Shown here: positions 54,191 to 62,804 of the stretch, piece by piece
Layout: every line of letters starts with the position of its first letter
Numbering within the stretch: position 1 is the stretch's first letter
Origin: Sphingobium sp. TCM1
GTDB taxonomy: Bacteria > Pseudomonadota > Alphaproteobacteria > Sphingomonadales > Sphingomonadaceae
Assembly: GCF_001650725.1 (NCBI RefSeq)
Contig: NZ_LXVX01000034.1
Location: 248,001-312,000 of the forward strand
Length of the DNA: 64,000 bases
Direction of reading: 5' to 3'
Made by a program: the position numbers and the translations under genes
Notes under the pieces: generated by a model
What the model saw: the letters and a program-made list of their open reading frames with translations, nothing else
Databases searched by the model: none
What the model was told of the DNA's origin: nothing

Positions 54191-55294
54191 ATGAGCCCCA
54201 CTTCCTACTTCATTGACGAGAGCGGCCATGGCGGCGATCTGGCTTCGGCGAAGGCACTCGATTTCGCCAACCAGCCCGTGTTCGCGCTCGCCTGTATCGG
54301 CGTGGCCGACGAGCAAGGTCTCGCCGATGAGCTGGAGCGCCTCCGCGTGGCCCATCGGTGCGGATCGGGTGAACTCAAATCGGACATGGCCCGGCTTGCG
54401 CACTTCGTCACCGACCTTGCGCTTTATCTCGAAGCACGTGATTGCCCGGTCTTTATCGAGCTGGTCGACAAGCGCTTCTTTATCGCCATCCACATCGTGA
54501 ACAATCTGCTCTGCGGTGGTCTCGGAACCGACCGGGTGCCCATGCCGGTGCGCACTGCGGTCGCCGAATTCCTGACCGATGGGCCGTCAGACCAGATCCT
54601 GCTCGACTATATGGCGGCCTGCCGGAGCCCGTCGATCGCGGCAATCCGGACCCTCCTGCAGGTGCTCTGGATCTGGCTCGACGCATCGGATGAAGAGCTC
54701 GCCCGCATGGCGCAATTCCTCACCATGGAGGCACGCGACCGCCTCAATCTGGGAGAGGCTGCGCTGGAGGATTTCCTGCCGCTCGCCGATCGGACCGAAA
54801 CCGACCGCATGGTCTGGATGCTGCCCAACCTCACCTCGCTCACCAACATCTATGCCCGGATCAATCTGTCCCGGCCCGATGGCGTCGACGGCATCACCCT
54901 CGTTCATGACGAGCAATTGCAATATGGCTCCGTCCTTGCGGATAACAAAATCTTGATGGAAGACCTCGCCCGGCAGGGGAATGCGCCGTCGGCGCTCTTC
55001 GCCAACTACGATCTATCCGGCGTGGCGGCCCTCCGTTTCGCCGCGAGCACGAGCGAGGTCTGCCTACAGGCTGCTGACCTGCTGGCGGGTTGCGCGATGC
55101 GCTTTGCCCGCGGCGCTATAAGGAAACGCCGTAAGCCTGATCCTGCTCTTCGGGATGCGTTCTTTGAGCTGCTCGGGCTCACCGACGCGAGCGAGGGGCG
55201 GGGGATCAATCTCGTTTTCACTTACGCGGCGCTTGAGAAAATGGGCGTGCCGGTCTTCCGGTTGCCGCCATGGCTCGACCTTGATCATGTCTGA
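54191..55294 (+). CDS. DUF3800 protein
   Basis: The product is 367 aa. It starts with the RNase-H-like DUF3800 signature SYFIDESGHG (acidic residues near 8-9). A later LQAADLLAGCAMRFARG segment is the family's second conserved acidic region. DUF3800 proteins occur in phage-defence and toxin-like loci; the acidic residues suggest metal-dependent nuclease activity, not shown here. GGCGACCGCG upstream has no strong ribosome site, so translation may be coupled to the HEPN gene. Confidence 0.75.
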   Translation: MSPTSYFIDESGHGGDLASAKALDFANQPVFALACIGVADEQGLADELERLRVAHRCGSGELKSDMARLAHFVTDLALYLEARDCPVFIELVDKRFFIAIHIVNNLLCGGLGTDRVPMPVRTAVAEFLTDGPSDQILLDYMAACRSPSIAAIRTLLQVLWIWLDASDEELARMAQFLTMEARDRLNLGEAALEDFLPLADRTETDRMVWMLPNLTSLTNIYARINLSRPDGVDGITLVHDEQLQYGSVLADNKILMEDLARQGNAPSALFANYDLSGVAALRFAASTSEVCLQAADLLAGCAMRFARGAIRKRRKPDPALRDAFFELLGLTDASEGRGINLVFTYAALEKMGVPVFRLPPWLDLDHV

Positions 55295-55359
55295 TGATGA
55301 GCATCGAGGGTCCCCCGACATCTTGATGCGACGTCGACCACAGCATTGACGTCGGCTCC

Positions 55360-57300
55360 TCACGGACCGTGATAGTAGGAGATCAGTGGCGGATTTTCGG
55401 GATCGTCCTCGGTCATTAGGCGATCGGTGAACTCCAGCGTGTTATCATCCGGCGGCTCAACCAGAAGCTGATCGACGATGATCACCTGATGGTCGGAGAG
55501 ATCGCTCTCGGCGACCTCATAGAGATATCGGTAGAACGCCTGAACGAGCTCGGGATTGATGTCGGGCGTGATGTTCTTGAGGGGCGTATCGATCATGAGC
55601 AGCGTGGGTACGGGCAGGTCATGTTCGGCCGCCGTGCGGTGAAGTGCCAGCGCGAAGCATATCGTCAGTAGTGTCTTCTTGCCACCACTTCCCGCGGTAT
55701 AAAAGCTGTATCCCGCCGCTTCGTCGCCACCGGGCCATATCTCCGGGATCATCGTGCGCCGATTGATGTGGACCTGATCCGCGCTGCTCACGCCTGGGAC
55801 GTGAGTTGCCACCAACGCCTTGAGGAAATTGTCTTCGAGCGCAGCGAAATTTGCATCTGCCTTGCTCAGACGCCGCTGCTCCGCGACGATCTCCCGCTCA
55901 AGGCGCTCCAAGTCGGCGGACAGGTCATCCGCGTCCTCGATCATCTTCGTGACAGCGTCCGGCATTGCGCTCACACGATCCAGGAAGCGTGCGCGTTCAT
56001 CAAGTTCGGCCAACTCGCGCTGTGCATCACGCGTGCGCGCCAGGCGATCCGATTCATAGGTTGCAAGGAGGTCGGCAACGCGCCGGTCGAGTAGGTTTTT
56101 GTCCGAGAGCACCGCCGCAATGCGTGCTTCCTGCCGCTTTTTCGCGATCCCATGTCGGCGAAGTGACGCCTCGATGTCCGCCAGCCGCGCGTCGAGGTCG
56201 CTGTTGATCGATGCGGGCGTGATCGCGCTCTCGTCGGGCCGGAGGGGTTGCAGGCACAAATAGCAATCGTCCCCATGCGATCGGTGCGTGCTCACCGCCT
56301 GGCCGCATTGAGGGCAATTTTCGAAGGCGCTGCCTGCCAGGACCGCGCGGGCACGGTCGGCCCTGGCGACCTTAAACTTCATCGACAATAGCTCGGATCG
56401 AAGCTCGCGCTGCTCATTGAGCCGAAAATTCAGATCCTCCAGCGTCTCACGCTCGCGCTCCAGCATGTCAGACATCTTCCGGAGCTGCACACGCTGCTCA
56501 TCAACGAAATGGGTGTCGCTCAAATAGGCCGCTGTGTCGTCGCCAAGAAGACGACGCAGTTCTGCAGCGCGCGAGCGCACCTTCTCAAGTTCTGTCGCGA
56601 TCTGCCCCACAGATGCAAAATCAAACTCGCGCAGGAACTCCCGGATCCGGTCAGCGGCGTCTCGCTTTGCGCGCTGCTCCGTTCGCGTCTGGTCATATTG
56701 AATCTGCAGGGTGCTAAGCACCTCGCTGTAATAGCCGGTGAAGAAGTTGAGGCTATCCTTGCTCTTCTCCGCGAGCACTGGCGTGTTCAGCCGGAAAAAG
56801 GAGGAGTCGAGTTCCTCCTGCTCGAGGTAGCAGAATTTGAAAAGATCGCGGAAGCTCAGCCGCACCATCGGCGAGTCCTCGTCTCCAGTGCGCTTGCGCA
56901 CCCGGATGATCGGATAGCCGAGGAGCCGGAAGAGCAAGTCACTCAGGTTGACCACGTCGGTCCCGAACACGACCGGGCCATCGCCTTTCGCGCGAACCTG
57001 CAAACTGACCGGACCGTCCTCCGGATCCATCCATGAGACCCTGACGAATCCTTCTCCCCTGCTTCGTTCGATCAGTACATCGAGATCGCCCACCTTCAGC
57101 GTCAAGGCGGCCGCCAGGAACTCCCGTTGGATCGCGGTCGTCATCTCGAGATTCCCGCCGAGGCAGAAATCGATAAGTCGAACGACCGTGGATTTTCCGA
57201 GACTGAGGGTGCCATGGATGAAGGTGATGTTTCGCGAGAAGGTCAGCACCTCCTCACTCTGGCGGCACAACAGCTTGAGCGTTTGAAGGTGGATTTTCAT
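55360..57300 (-). CDS. ABC-3C-type ABC ATPase, Rad50/SMC-like
   Basis: The product is 646 aa. Walker A is GTLSLGKST (residues 30-38), Walker B LLMIDTPLKN near 565. The middle is a coiled coil with a zinc-hook-like pair (FENCPQCG and DDCYLCLQP). The signature-type region AGSGGKKTLLTI precedes Walker B. This matches the ATPase of the ABC three-component conflict systems. ATG 57300 overlaps the previous stop by four bases; a longer frame upstream lies inside the neighbouring gene. Confidence 0.8.
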   Translation of the reverse strand: MKIHLQTLKLLCRQSEEVLTFSRNITFIHGTLSLGKSTVVRLIDFCLGGNLEMTTAIQREFLAAALTLKVGDLDVLIERSRGEGFVRVSWMDPEDGPVSLQVRAKGDGPVVFGTDVVNLSDLLFRLLGYPIIRVRKRTGDEDSPMVRLSFRDLFKFCYLEQEELDSSFFRLNTPVLAEKSKDSLNFFTGYYSEVLSTLQIQYDQTRTEQRAKRDAADRIREFLREFDFASVGQIATELEKVRSRAAELRRLLGDDTAAYLSDTHFVDEQRVQLRKMSDMLERERETLEDLNFRLNEQRELRSELLSMKFKVARADRARAVLAGSAFENCPQCGQAVSTHRSHGDDCYLCLQPLRPDESAITPASINSDLDARLADIEASLRRHGIAKKRQEARIAAVLSDKNLLDRRVADLLATYESDRLARTRDAQRELAELDERARFLDRVSAMPDAVTKMIEDADDLSADLERLEREIVAEQRRLSKADANFAALEDNFLKALVATHVPGVSSADQVHINRRTMIPEIWPGGDEAAGYSFYTAGSGGKKTLLTICFALALHRTAAEHDLPVPTLLMIDTPLKNITPDINPELVQAFYRYLYEVAESDLSDHQVIIVDQLLVEPPDDNTLEFTDRLMTEDDPENPPLISYYHGP

Positions 57301-57848
57301 TGGTCGATCATCTCGCCCATGCGCAGGGAAGCCACTTCCGGGAAATTCTCGTAGATGAAGTCCATCAACGTCGTAGCGGTGAGGTTCAGGTGCCGCTTGA
57401 GCAGCACGGCCCGCTGGCGAATGCCGGCATATTCCGGCTCGTTTTTCAGTGTCTCGGCTGCAGAACGGCCGCGCTGCGTCTGGCCGATGATGACCGTCCG
57501 CCCCGCGGTGTGCACGTGGATCAGGCCGCGGCCTGCCAATGTGTTGAGGAAACGCCTGTAGCGGTGATCCCACGGACCATATTTGAAGCGCACCATTCGG
57601 GCCTCAATCGAATTGCGTTCGAAATCCTCGACCTTCACCTGGGACGCGTCGCTGCCCCGCACGCGGATCGCTCGCTCGAGAAAGGCGGGGTAGCGCAGTA
57701 GAAAATCGAGCTTGGCGAGCTTGGTCAGGCCTTCGATCTTTTGCTCGCCCGCTTTGCCTGCGAAGGCATCTATGAGAACCAGCAGGCGACCCAAATGGAG
57801 GGAATCATCGCCTTCGAGGTGATTGACGATTTCAGGAAGGGTGCTCAT
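57297..57848 (-). CDS. ABC-3C middle component
   Basis: The product is 183 aa with a winged-helix-like layout (GLTKLAKLDFLLRYPAFLER, then RVRFKYGPWDHRY-like segment and GLIHVHTAGRTVIIGQT). Proteins of this size always sit between the effector and the ATPase in ABC-3C loci. Four-base overlaps on both sides couple it to its neighbours. Confidence 0.75.
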   Translation of the reverse strand: MSTLPEIVNHLEGDDSLHLGRLLVLIDAFAGKAGEQKIEGLTKLAKLDFLLRYPAFLERAIRVRGSDASQVKVEDFERNSIEARMVRFKYGPWDHRYRRFLNTLAGRGLIHVHTAGRTVIIGQTQRGRSAAETLKNEPEYAGIRQRAVLLKRHLNLTATTLMDFIYENFPEVASLRMGEMIDQ

Positions 57849-59080
57849 GCGTCTGGTGCCGCTGGAGACAGGTTGCGATCAGCGCTCCACCAGACCTTGC
57901 ACTCCTCGGAAAGCAGACCCGCCGTGCCGACGAGATGCTCCGCCCGGCAGCCGAAAAGGCTCTCGCTCTCGCCTATGGCCGTCTCACGAGTACGACCTCG
58001 CAAATCGGCAAGCATCGCTTGGCCATAGGCGCTCGCCCCCGTCGATGTCTCGGCCTCAGACTCCCGCGCGGCGCGGTTAGCGAGGTACTGGAAATGGGCG
58101 AGCCGGCGGTTTGCCTCGGCCAGCCCAAACTTCTCCTTCCATCCCAGGAACGTTCGCTCGAGGGAGGCGACGTCGTCCTTCATCTGCTCTACATCGGCAT
58201 AGCCGATGCCGCCTGCCGCCATTTTCAGTTCCATTCGGCCCAGACCCGGCGGGATGCTTTCGCGGGCGATAAACTCCCGGATACTGAGCAGCTCCCGGTC
58301 ATCTGCCGCCGCCGGTGTTGTGAGCTTCGCCATCAACTCCCGGTCGAGGCGCTTCCTCCTGGTGCGGAGCGCTTCCACATGTTCGGCAAAATCCTCGCCG
58401 ACCGCGTGCGATTCCAGAACATAGCCATCCAACGCGAGCGAGCTGACGTTCCAGATATGCGCACGGATCGCATCAGCCATGCGATAGAGTTCGAAGACCG
58501 ACTGGTTGCCCAGCATCTCGATCTCGCCGAGCGCCCGTACAAGGTCCTGTTCCGGCTGATCGATGCCGGTCTTGCGTTGCTCGAGGCGTACCTTGCCGAG
58601 CGCTGCGATGACATGCTCCTGCGCCATGGCTGTGCTTTGTGCGAATTCGGCAAGGCACTTGCGCACTTTGTGACGCGGGCTGAGCCCCTCAAGACCTGGA
58701 TTGTCGCGGCAGCAGCTTAGAACTGTCCCGACATCGTCACCGGCGTCGCTATCATGAAACACGAAGTTGGTGGCGAGGACGAACCGCTCGAACTGCCCAG
58801 GGTAACGCGCATCGCGGACACAAAAACGTTTCAGTGCTCCAGATACAGATTTGTCCGACAGTCGAAATTGCGGCTGATCGAGCTCGCGCGTCTTGACTTG
58901 AATGCCAGTGAAAAGGCCATTAGCGCCCTCAACAAGAACATCCTCCAGATGCTCGCAATAGACACTACGGACCGACGAGCCGGGTGCGAGCATCTGAAGC
59001 GCCTTCAGTGCCGTATAGTTGATCTGGTACCGGAAGCGCCGCTGAACTTCATCTCCCGGATCGCGGGGCAGGTCACTCAT
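57845..59080 (-). CDS. ABC-3C effector with DUF4297-type nuclease domain
   Basis: The product is 411 aa from ATG 59080 (GGAGGGCGAGAAG upstream). The N-terminal domain (FRYQINYTALKALQM, then CEHLEDVLVEGANGLFTGIQ and VKTRE) has the E...ED...QVK pattern of DUF4297/Cap4-type dsDNA nucleases (Glu43, Asp47, Gln61-Lys63). The C-terminal half would bind the partner proteins. First gene of the three-gene operon. Confidence 0.78.
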   Translation of the reverse strand: MSDLPRDPGDEVQRRFRYQINYTALKALQMLAPGSSVRSVYCEHLEDVLVEGANGLFTGIQVKTRELDQPQFRLSDKSVSGALKRFCVRDARYPGQFERFVLATNFVFHDSDAGDDVGTVLSCCRDNPGLEGLSPRHKVRKCLAEFAQSTAMAQEHVIAALGKVRLEQRKTGIDQPEQDLVRALGEIEMLGNQSVFELYRMADAIRAHIWNVSSLALDGYVLESHAVGEDFAEHVEALRTRRKRLDRELMAKLTTPAAADDRELLSIREFIARESIPPGLGRMELKMAAGGIGYADVEQMKDDVASLERTFLGWKEKFGLAEANRRLAHFQYLANRAARESEAETSTGASAYGQAMLADLRGRTRETAIGESESLFGCRAEHLVGTAGLLSEECKVWWSADRNLSPAAPDA

Positions 59081-59969
59081 CTTGCTTCTCGCCCTCCCTG
59101 CTCGGAAGACGCCGCCCGGTCCTTCCCTCTCTGTACCCGCTATGGGTATCACCTTTACATCTCGGATCAAGTTCATGGTGTGTGAGGGAGGCGGACCCGA
59201 CTTGTTACCGCTCGGTTGCCAACCTGATTGAGTGGGACGCGCAAGGCAGCAACATCTCTTTTGCGACAGCGCATCTGAGGGCGGCTGCCCGCTTGCGCGG
59301 GCACCGGGCTCTATCTTCGCTTCGCTCCGACCAAGCCCCTTCGGGTCTTGGCGGCTGACGCCGTAACGATCCCTTCCGCAGGCGATGGGGCAGGGGAGGC
59401 GCTCCTTCCGGGACGACATGACGTGCGGCACGCGCAGCGCAATGCAGGCTTCGCCTAAGGAATCGCGCTAGTCGCGCGATGGGACACGTGGAGCCAGCAG
59501 ACAAGCCATCACCCCCTTCGCCGCCTCGCAGGATCCGCGCGTTGCAGAACCGGGGCGGGGATGCAACGAGTTGCGTCGCCAAGCTGCGCTAGCTGAAAAT
59601 GGGCCGGCGACGTTTGTCTGTTTGTCAACAGAAGCGCCGGCCCATTTTCAGCAAGCTTCGCTAGGCTCCCGTGCCTGTTGCATCCCCGCCCCGGCCCTGC
59701 GCCTTCGGACCTGCGAAGGCGGCTCCGGGTGCGATGACTTGTCGGCCGGCCCACGCTCCCTTTTCCATTCAAACAGAACCGTCCGCTTGCGCGGACGGTG
59801 CGTCTTTGTGCCTGTTGGCCGCTTCGCGGCTGTTTCTTGCTCAGGCTCACCAGGTACGATGAAATTCTGTCAAGAAATCAATGTCATGGATGGTTTGGAG
59901 GGGAGAGAGTAGAGTTCAGATGTGGCCTGGAAAGAGAAACGGACCACAGCACAGAGAAAGGATGAAGTC
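59081..59969. other. 889-nt intergenic region with a long inverted repeat
   Basis: No supported gene. It separates the divergent ABC-3C operon and the DUF736 gene, so it holds both promoters. Its centre is an inverted repeat of about 280 bp (listed separately), followed by a perfect 9-bp hairpin at 59778-59799 (ACCGTCCGC, loop TTGC). The high density of GCTTCGC-like words is unlike the flanking genes. Confidence 0.6.
59483..59763. repeat. Long imperfect inverted repeat with two perfect 18-bp cores
   Basis: Inner arms 59592-59609 and 59635-59652 (GCTGAAAATGGGCCGGCG and its exact complement) flank a 25-nt loop. Outer arms 59550-59567 and 59677-59694 (CCGGGGCGGGGATGCAAC and complement) are also perfect. 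Sequence outside them still matches imperfectly (for example GACAAGCCATCAC on the left against GACAAGTCATCGC read from the right). The whole may be an inverted duplication of about 125 bp. Could be an origin of transfer or replication, a protein-binding region or a terminator. Confidence 0.75.
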
Positions 59970-60461
59970 ATGAAGATCGGTAACTTCAAATTTGACGAGC
60001 GCGTGGGCGATATTGTCGGCAAGATAGCCACCCGCGAGATGCGCTTTCCTTACCTCATCATGCGCCGCGTCGAGGATCGTCAGTCCGATAGCGCCCCCGT
60101 CTATGAGATTTACGAGACGAACCGCGCGGGCGACGAAATCCAGATCGGCGTGGTCTGGGAACGCAAGATGCGCTCCAACGACGAAGTGTTCCTGTCCGGC
60201 ATGATCGACGATCCGAGCTTTAGCGTGCCTCTCCCCATCGCCTTGTTCGGGGACGAGACGAACGGCTTCGACGTTCAGTGGCGGCGCGAGCGTGACCGCG
60301 AGGCGCAAGGCAACGGCTTTGGCGGGCGCAATGGCGGCGGCAATCGCGGCGGCGGTTTCGGCGGGCGTTCGGGCGGCGGTTTCTCCGGCGGCAGCACCGC
60401 AGGGGCAGACGGCGGATATACCGGAAACGGGCGCAGCCTTGACGATGAGGTGCCGTTCTAA
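59970..60461 (+). CDS. DUF736 protein with glycine-rich linker and SSB-like acidic tip
   Basis: The product is 163 aa from ATG 59970 (AAAGGATG upstream). Residues 1-105 are the DUF736 domain (MKIGNFKFDERVGDIVGKIA ... EIQIGVVWERK). Residues about 112-150 are Gly-rich and the protein ends SLDDEVPF, like the DDDIPF-type tip by which single-stranded-DNA-binding proteins recruit partners. DUF736 is widespread next to conjugation genes in Alphaproteobacteria. The tip suggests an SSB-like role during strand transfer (inference). Confidence 0.82.
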   Translation: MKIGNFKFDERVGDIVGKIATREMRFPYLIMRRVEDRQSDSAPVYEIYETNRAGDEIQIGVVWERKMRSNDEVFLSGMIDDPSFSVPLPIALFGDETNGFDVQWRRERDREAQGNGFGGRNGGGNRGGGFGGRSGGGFSGGSTAGADGGYTGNGRSLDDEVPF

Positions 60462-60475
60462 GCGATACCCGAGAC

Positions 60476-60509
60476 GGGCCGGGGGAGCGCTGGAACGCTT
60501 CCCCGGTCC
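60476..60509 (+). other. GC-rich hairpin between DUF736 and DUF2493 genes
   Basis: GGGCCGGGGGAGCG and CGCTTCCCCGGTCC pair over 14 positions with two weak pairs. No T-run follows; it may tune the ratio of the two gene products. Confidence 0.4.
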
Positions 60510-60541
60510 TGAACCGCTACCCCGTCACAAGGAACCATCCC

Positions 60542-61555
60542 ATGAGCAAGCCAACGGCCTTGAGCAGCGTTAGCAGCTTTGCAGACCTGCCGGAACTCTA
60601 TGCCGAACTCACCGCCACGCCCGATTTCATGGCCTCTTTCGGCGATCCGATCCCGCTTTCCATCATGGAACCGGGCGACGAACCCGCCGAGCATCAGATG
60701 CCCGAACCGATCGCGGCGCAGGCGGAATGCGGCGGTATCGTCGCGACCATTTTCGACCTGTTCACCGACACCCGCCTTGAAGCCCTCGCCCCCGAACTCG
60801 CATGGGGGTTCGTCAACAGCTTCCATTTCGTGGCGGGGAAGCTGGAGCGCGAAGAGGATCGGCTTGCCGATACCCTTCGCGATATGGCGCGAAGGCTTGA
60901 GCCGGGCGAAGTCTTCAACAAGGAACTGGAAGACACCCAGCTTGAATGCCAGTCGGTTGCCGAACAGCGCGCCGCCATGGAAGCCATGCGCGACTATGCC
61001 GCCGCCATGTTCCGGGCCTATGCGGGCCGCCCATGGTCCCCGGTACGAGGATCGCGCGCGTCCCATGTCACCACCGCCAGCCAGATTTCGGCGCTCGACT
61101 TCCTGCGGGCACGATCCGAACGGCGACGCGACCGATACGACCCGCAAGGCCCCGTCATTGTCGTGTCCGGCCCGCAGGACTGGCACGACTGGCGCATTGT
61201 CTGGAACCGGCTCGATCAGATCAGGACGCGCATTCCCGCCATGGTGCTTGTCACCACCGGGCAGCGCCTTGGCGTGGATGCAGCCGCCGCCGCATGGGCC
61301 GCGCAAAGGGGCGTGGTCTGCATCGCGTTCGGGCTTTATGGGCGCGGCAAGGGCAAGGGCTTCAAGCGCAATCGCGACATTGCCGAGCTTATGCCGGTGG
61401 AAGCCATCTTGTGCGAAGGGTCGGGCATCCAGTCGAGCCTCTACGACCTGTTCAACCCTGAGCAGGGGCACCGCGTTCCGACCCACGTTTTCATGAGGAC
61501 CGATCAGGAACCCGCCATGCCGATCAAGCGCAGGCGGCGCGTCATAGCCGCCTGA
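60542..61555 (+). CDS. DUF2493 (SLOG-fold) protein
   Basis: The product is 337 aa. The C-terminal part is a YpsA-type SLOG domain (VIVVSGPQDWHDWRIVWNRL ... MVLVTTGQRLGVDAAAAAWA ... FGLYGRGKGKGFKRN), a Rossmann-like nucleotide-binding fold. The N-terminal 180 residues are helical. DUF2493 proteins accompany DUF736 near transfer genes in alphaproteobacterial elements; function unknown. Confidence 0.83.
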   Translation: MSKPTALSSVSSFADLPELYAELTATPDFMASFGDPIPLSIMEPGDEPAEHQMPEPIAAQAECGGIVATIFDLFTDTRLEALAPELAWGFVNSFHFVAGKLEREEDRLADTLRDMARRLEPGEVFNKELEDTQLECQSVAEQRAAMEAMRDYAAAMFRAYAGRPWSPVRGSRASHVTTASQISALDFLRARSERRRDRYDPQGPVIVVSGPQDWHDWRIVWNRLDQIRTRIPAMVLVTTGQRLGVDAAAAAWAAQRGVVCIAFGLYGRGKGKGFKRNRDIAELMPVEAILCEGSGIQSSLYDLFNPEQGHRVPTHVFMRTDQEPAMPIKRRRRVIAA

Positions 61556-61579
61556 TCGGAAAGCTGCGCTGAAACGAGA

Positions 61580-61606
61580 GGCCGGGGCGGGGAACCGCTC
61601 CCGGCC
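61580..61606 (+). other. GC-rich hairpin after the DUF2493 gene
   Basis: GGCCGGG and CCCGGCC form a 7-bp stem, 25 nt after the stop. No T-run, so only a weak terminator candidate. Confidence 0.35.
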
Positions 61607-61707
61607 CCTTGTCGTGCCTTTGGCACGAGCGAGGGAAACCCGAACTGTTTCCCCCACGCCGCTCCTTTTGCCGGGCCTGCGGCCCGCCAAACTCGCTCCC
61701 CCTTCCG

Positions 61708-62034
61708 CTAAGGATGCACCGCCTTTGAGGCATCATCCCCACCCGACGAGGGGAGCGCTCCACGCTTTCGGGATGGCGCGGGCGAGGATTCCGCCTGGAC
61801 GCCAACGGCCGACAAACCCTTGAGCGCGGCAATGGCAACAGCGCCGCCAACCCTGATCGCATGGCCCAGCACATCGCGAAATTCACGCTCGCTTAAGCGC
61901 TCGACCGGCAATTCCGTCACCAGCTTTCCATATTGCACGCGCAATCCACGCCGCACCGTCTCGGCTTCCCGCGCGAGATTTTGCTGATCGGCCTCGATCT
62001 TCGCGAGACGCTCGCGTTCCGTCATCTTGGGCAT
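61708..62034 (-). CDS. Small coiled-coil protein, likely transfer-accessory
   Basis: The product is 108 aa. The N-terminal half is a coiled coil (ERERLAKIEADQQNLAREAE) followed by VERLSEREFRDVLGHAIRVG and a hydrophobic stretch. Proteins of this type are found next to DUF2493 and TraD in sphingomonad elements; it may be a relaxosome accessory, by position only. Its ribosome site AAGGAG lies in a hairpin (62043-62058). Confidence 0.6.
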   Translation of the reverse strand: MPKMTERERLAKIEADQQNLAREAETVRRGLRVQYGKLVTELPVERLSEREFRDVLGHAIRVGGAVAIAALKGLSAVGVQAESSPAPSRKRGALPSSGGDDASKAVHP

Positions 62035-62042
62035 TCTCTAGA

Positions 62043-62058
62043 CTCCTTCGCAAAGGAG
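62043..62058 (-). promoter_or_regulatory. Hairpin that covers the ribosome binding site of the coiled-coil gene
   Basis: On the minus strand CTCCTT pairs with AAGGAG around a 4-nt loop. AAGGAG is the Shine-Dalgarno of the gene starting at 62034, so translation would be reduced unless the hairpin opens. Confidence 0.45.
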
Positions 62059-62501
62059 GTCTGCCCGCCAACCTCGATTATCTATCAGGGAGCCTCCGCT
62101 TGCAACGCCTTGCCCATCATCGGCGCGAAGAAATCCGACCGCATCTCCCCGATCGGGAGACCCGCCGCGACCAGAATCGGGCAGGCGCAGCGGGCAAGCG
62201 TGCTGCGAAGGCGGGACGCACGCCGGAGGCGGTTGTAATGCACCCCACGCACGGGTGCTGCGGGCGCGAATCGCGTGAATTTCTGCGGCTTTGCGCAGGC
62301 ACAGCGCGGCTGTCGCTCTGGCACTGATCGGCTGCCGCCGGCAGCCAGCCGGTGTCGCATCTGCGGCTAAGTGCCTGATCGGGCTTGGCACTATGTGGCA
62401 GCCATCGGCAGTTTCGATAAATTGTTGAGATCGCTGCGTAATTCGGCTATAAGGATAGGGCTTCACCACGTTGCTGGCGTGCCGGACAAGGAGTCCGCCG
62501 C
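62059..62501. other. Divergent intergenic region before traD, possible origin of transfer
   Basis: No supported gene. It contains a perfect hairpin GGCTGCC/GGCAGCC (62330-62346), two near-repeats (GGCACTGATCGG and GTGCCTGATCGG) and an AT-richer segment at about 62415-62460 that may hold the promoter of the downstream genes. Such repeats beside coupling-protein genes are typical of origins of transfer, but no nick site was recognised. Confidence 0.35.
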
Positions 62502-62804
62502 TTGGCACGCATCACGATACGCATAGACGATGACCTCTATGCGCGCCTTTGCATGAAGGCGCGCAACGACGGCCTCGGCGCCGCGACCTATTGTCGCGAC
62601 ATCCTCGAACGCTTCGAAGGCTCCGATCCTTCAGGCTACCATGCCCGCTTCGATGAGCTCCATGCGACGGTCATTCAGGCCTTCGCCATCCTTGCCACGT
62701 CGGTCGGCGAGCGTTCGCCCGACATACTCCAGAAGGGATTGGGCGAAGCGCGCCGGCTCCTCCGCGAAAGGGGGCTGCTCGATCCCCAGCAGGACCGGCC
62801 ATGA
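62502..62804 (+). CDS. Small ribbon-helix-helix-like protein upstream of traD
   Basis: The product is 100 aa. TTG 62502 is the start, with AAGGAG 7 nt upstream. The N-terminus (ARITIRIDDDLYARLCMKAR) resembles ribbon-helix-helix DNA-binding proteins, which often act as relaxosome accessory or regulators. It overlaps traD by four bases (ATGA). Confidence 0.7.
   Translation: MARITIRIDDDLYARLCMKARNDGLGAATYCRDILERFEGSDPSGYHARFDELHATVIQAFAILATSVGERSPDILQKGLGEARRLLRERGLLDPQQDRP

Noticed and set aside
59205..59850. Minus- and plus-strand frames inside the long intergenic region
   Set aside because: They cross the inverted repeat and have Arg/Ala-rich products without starts or domains.
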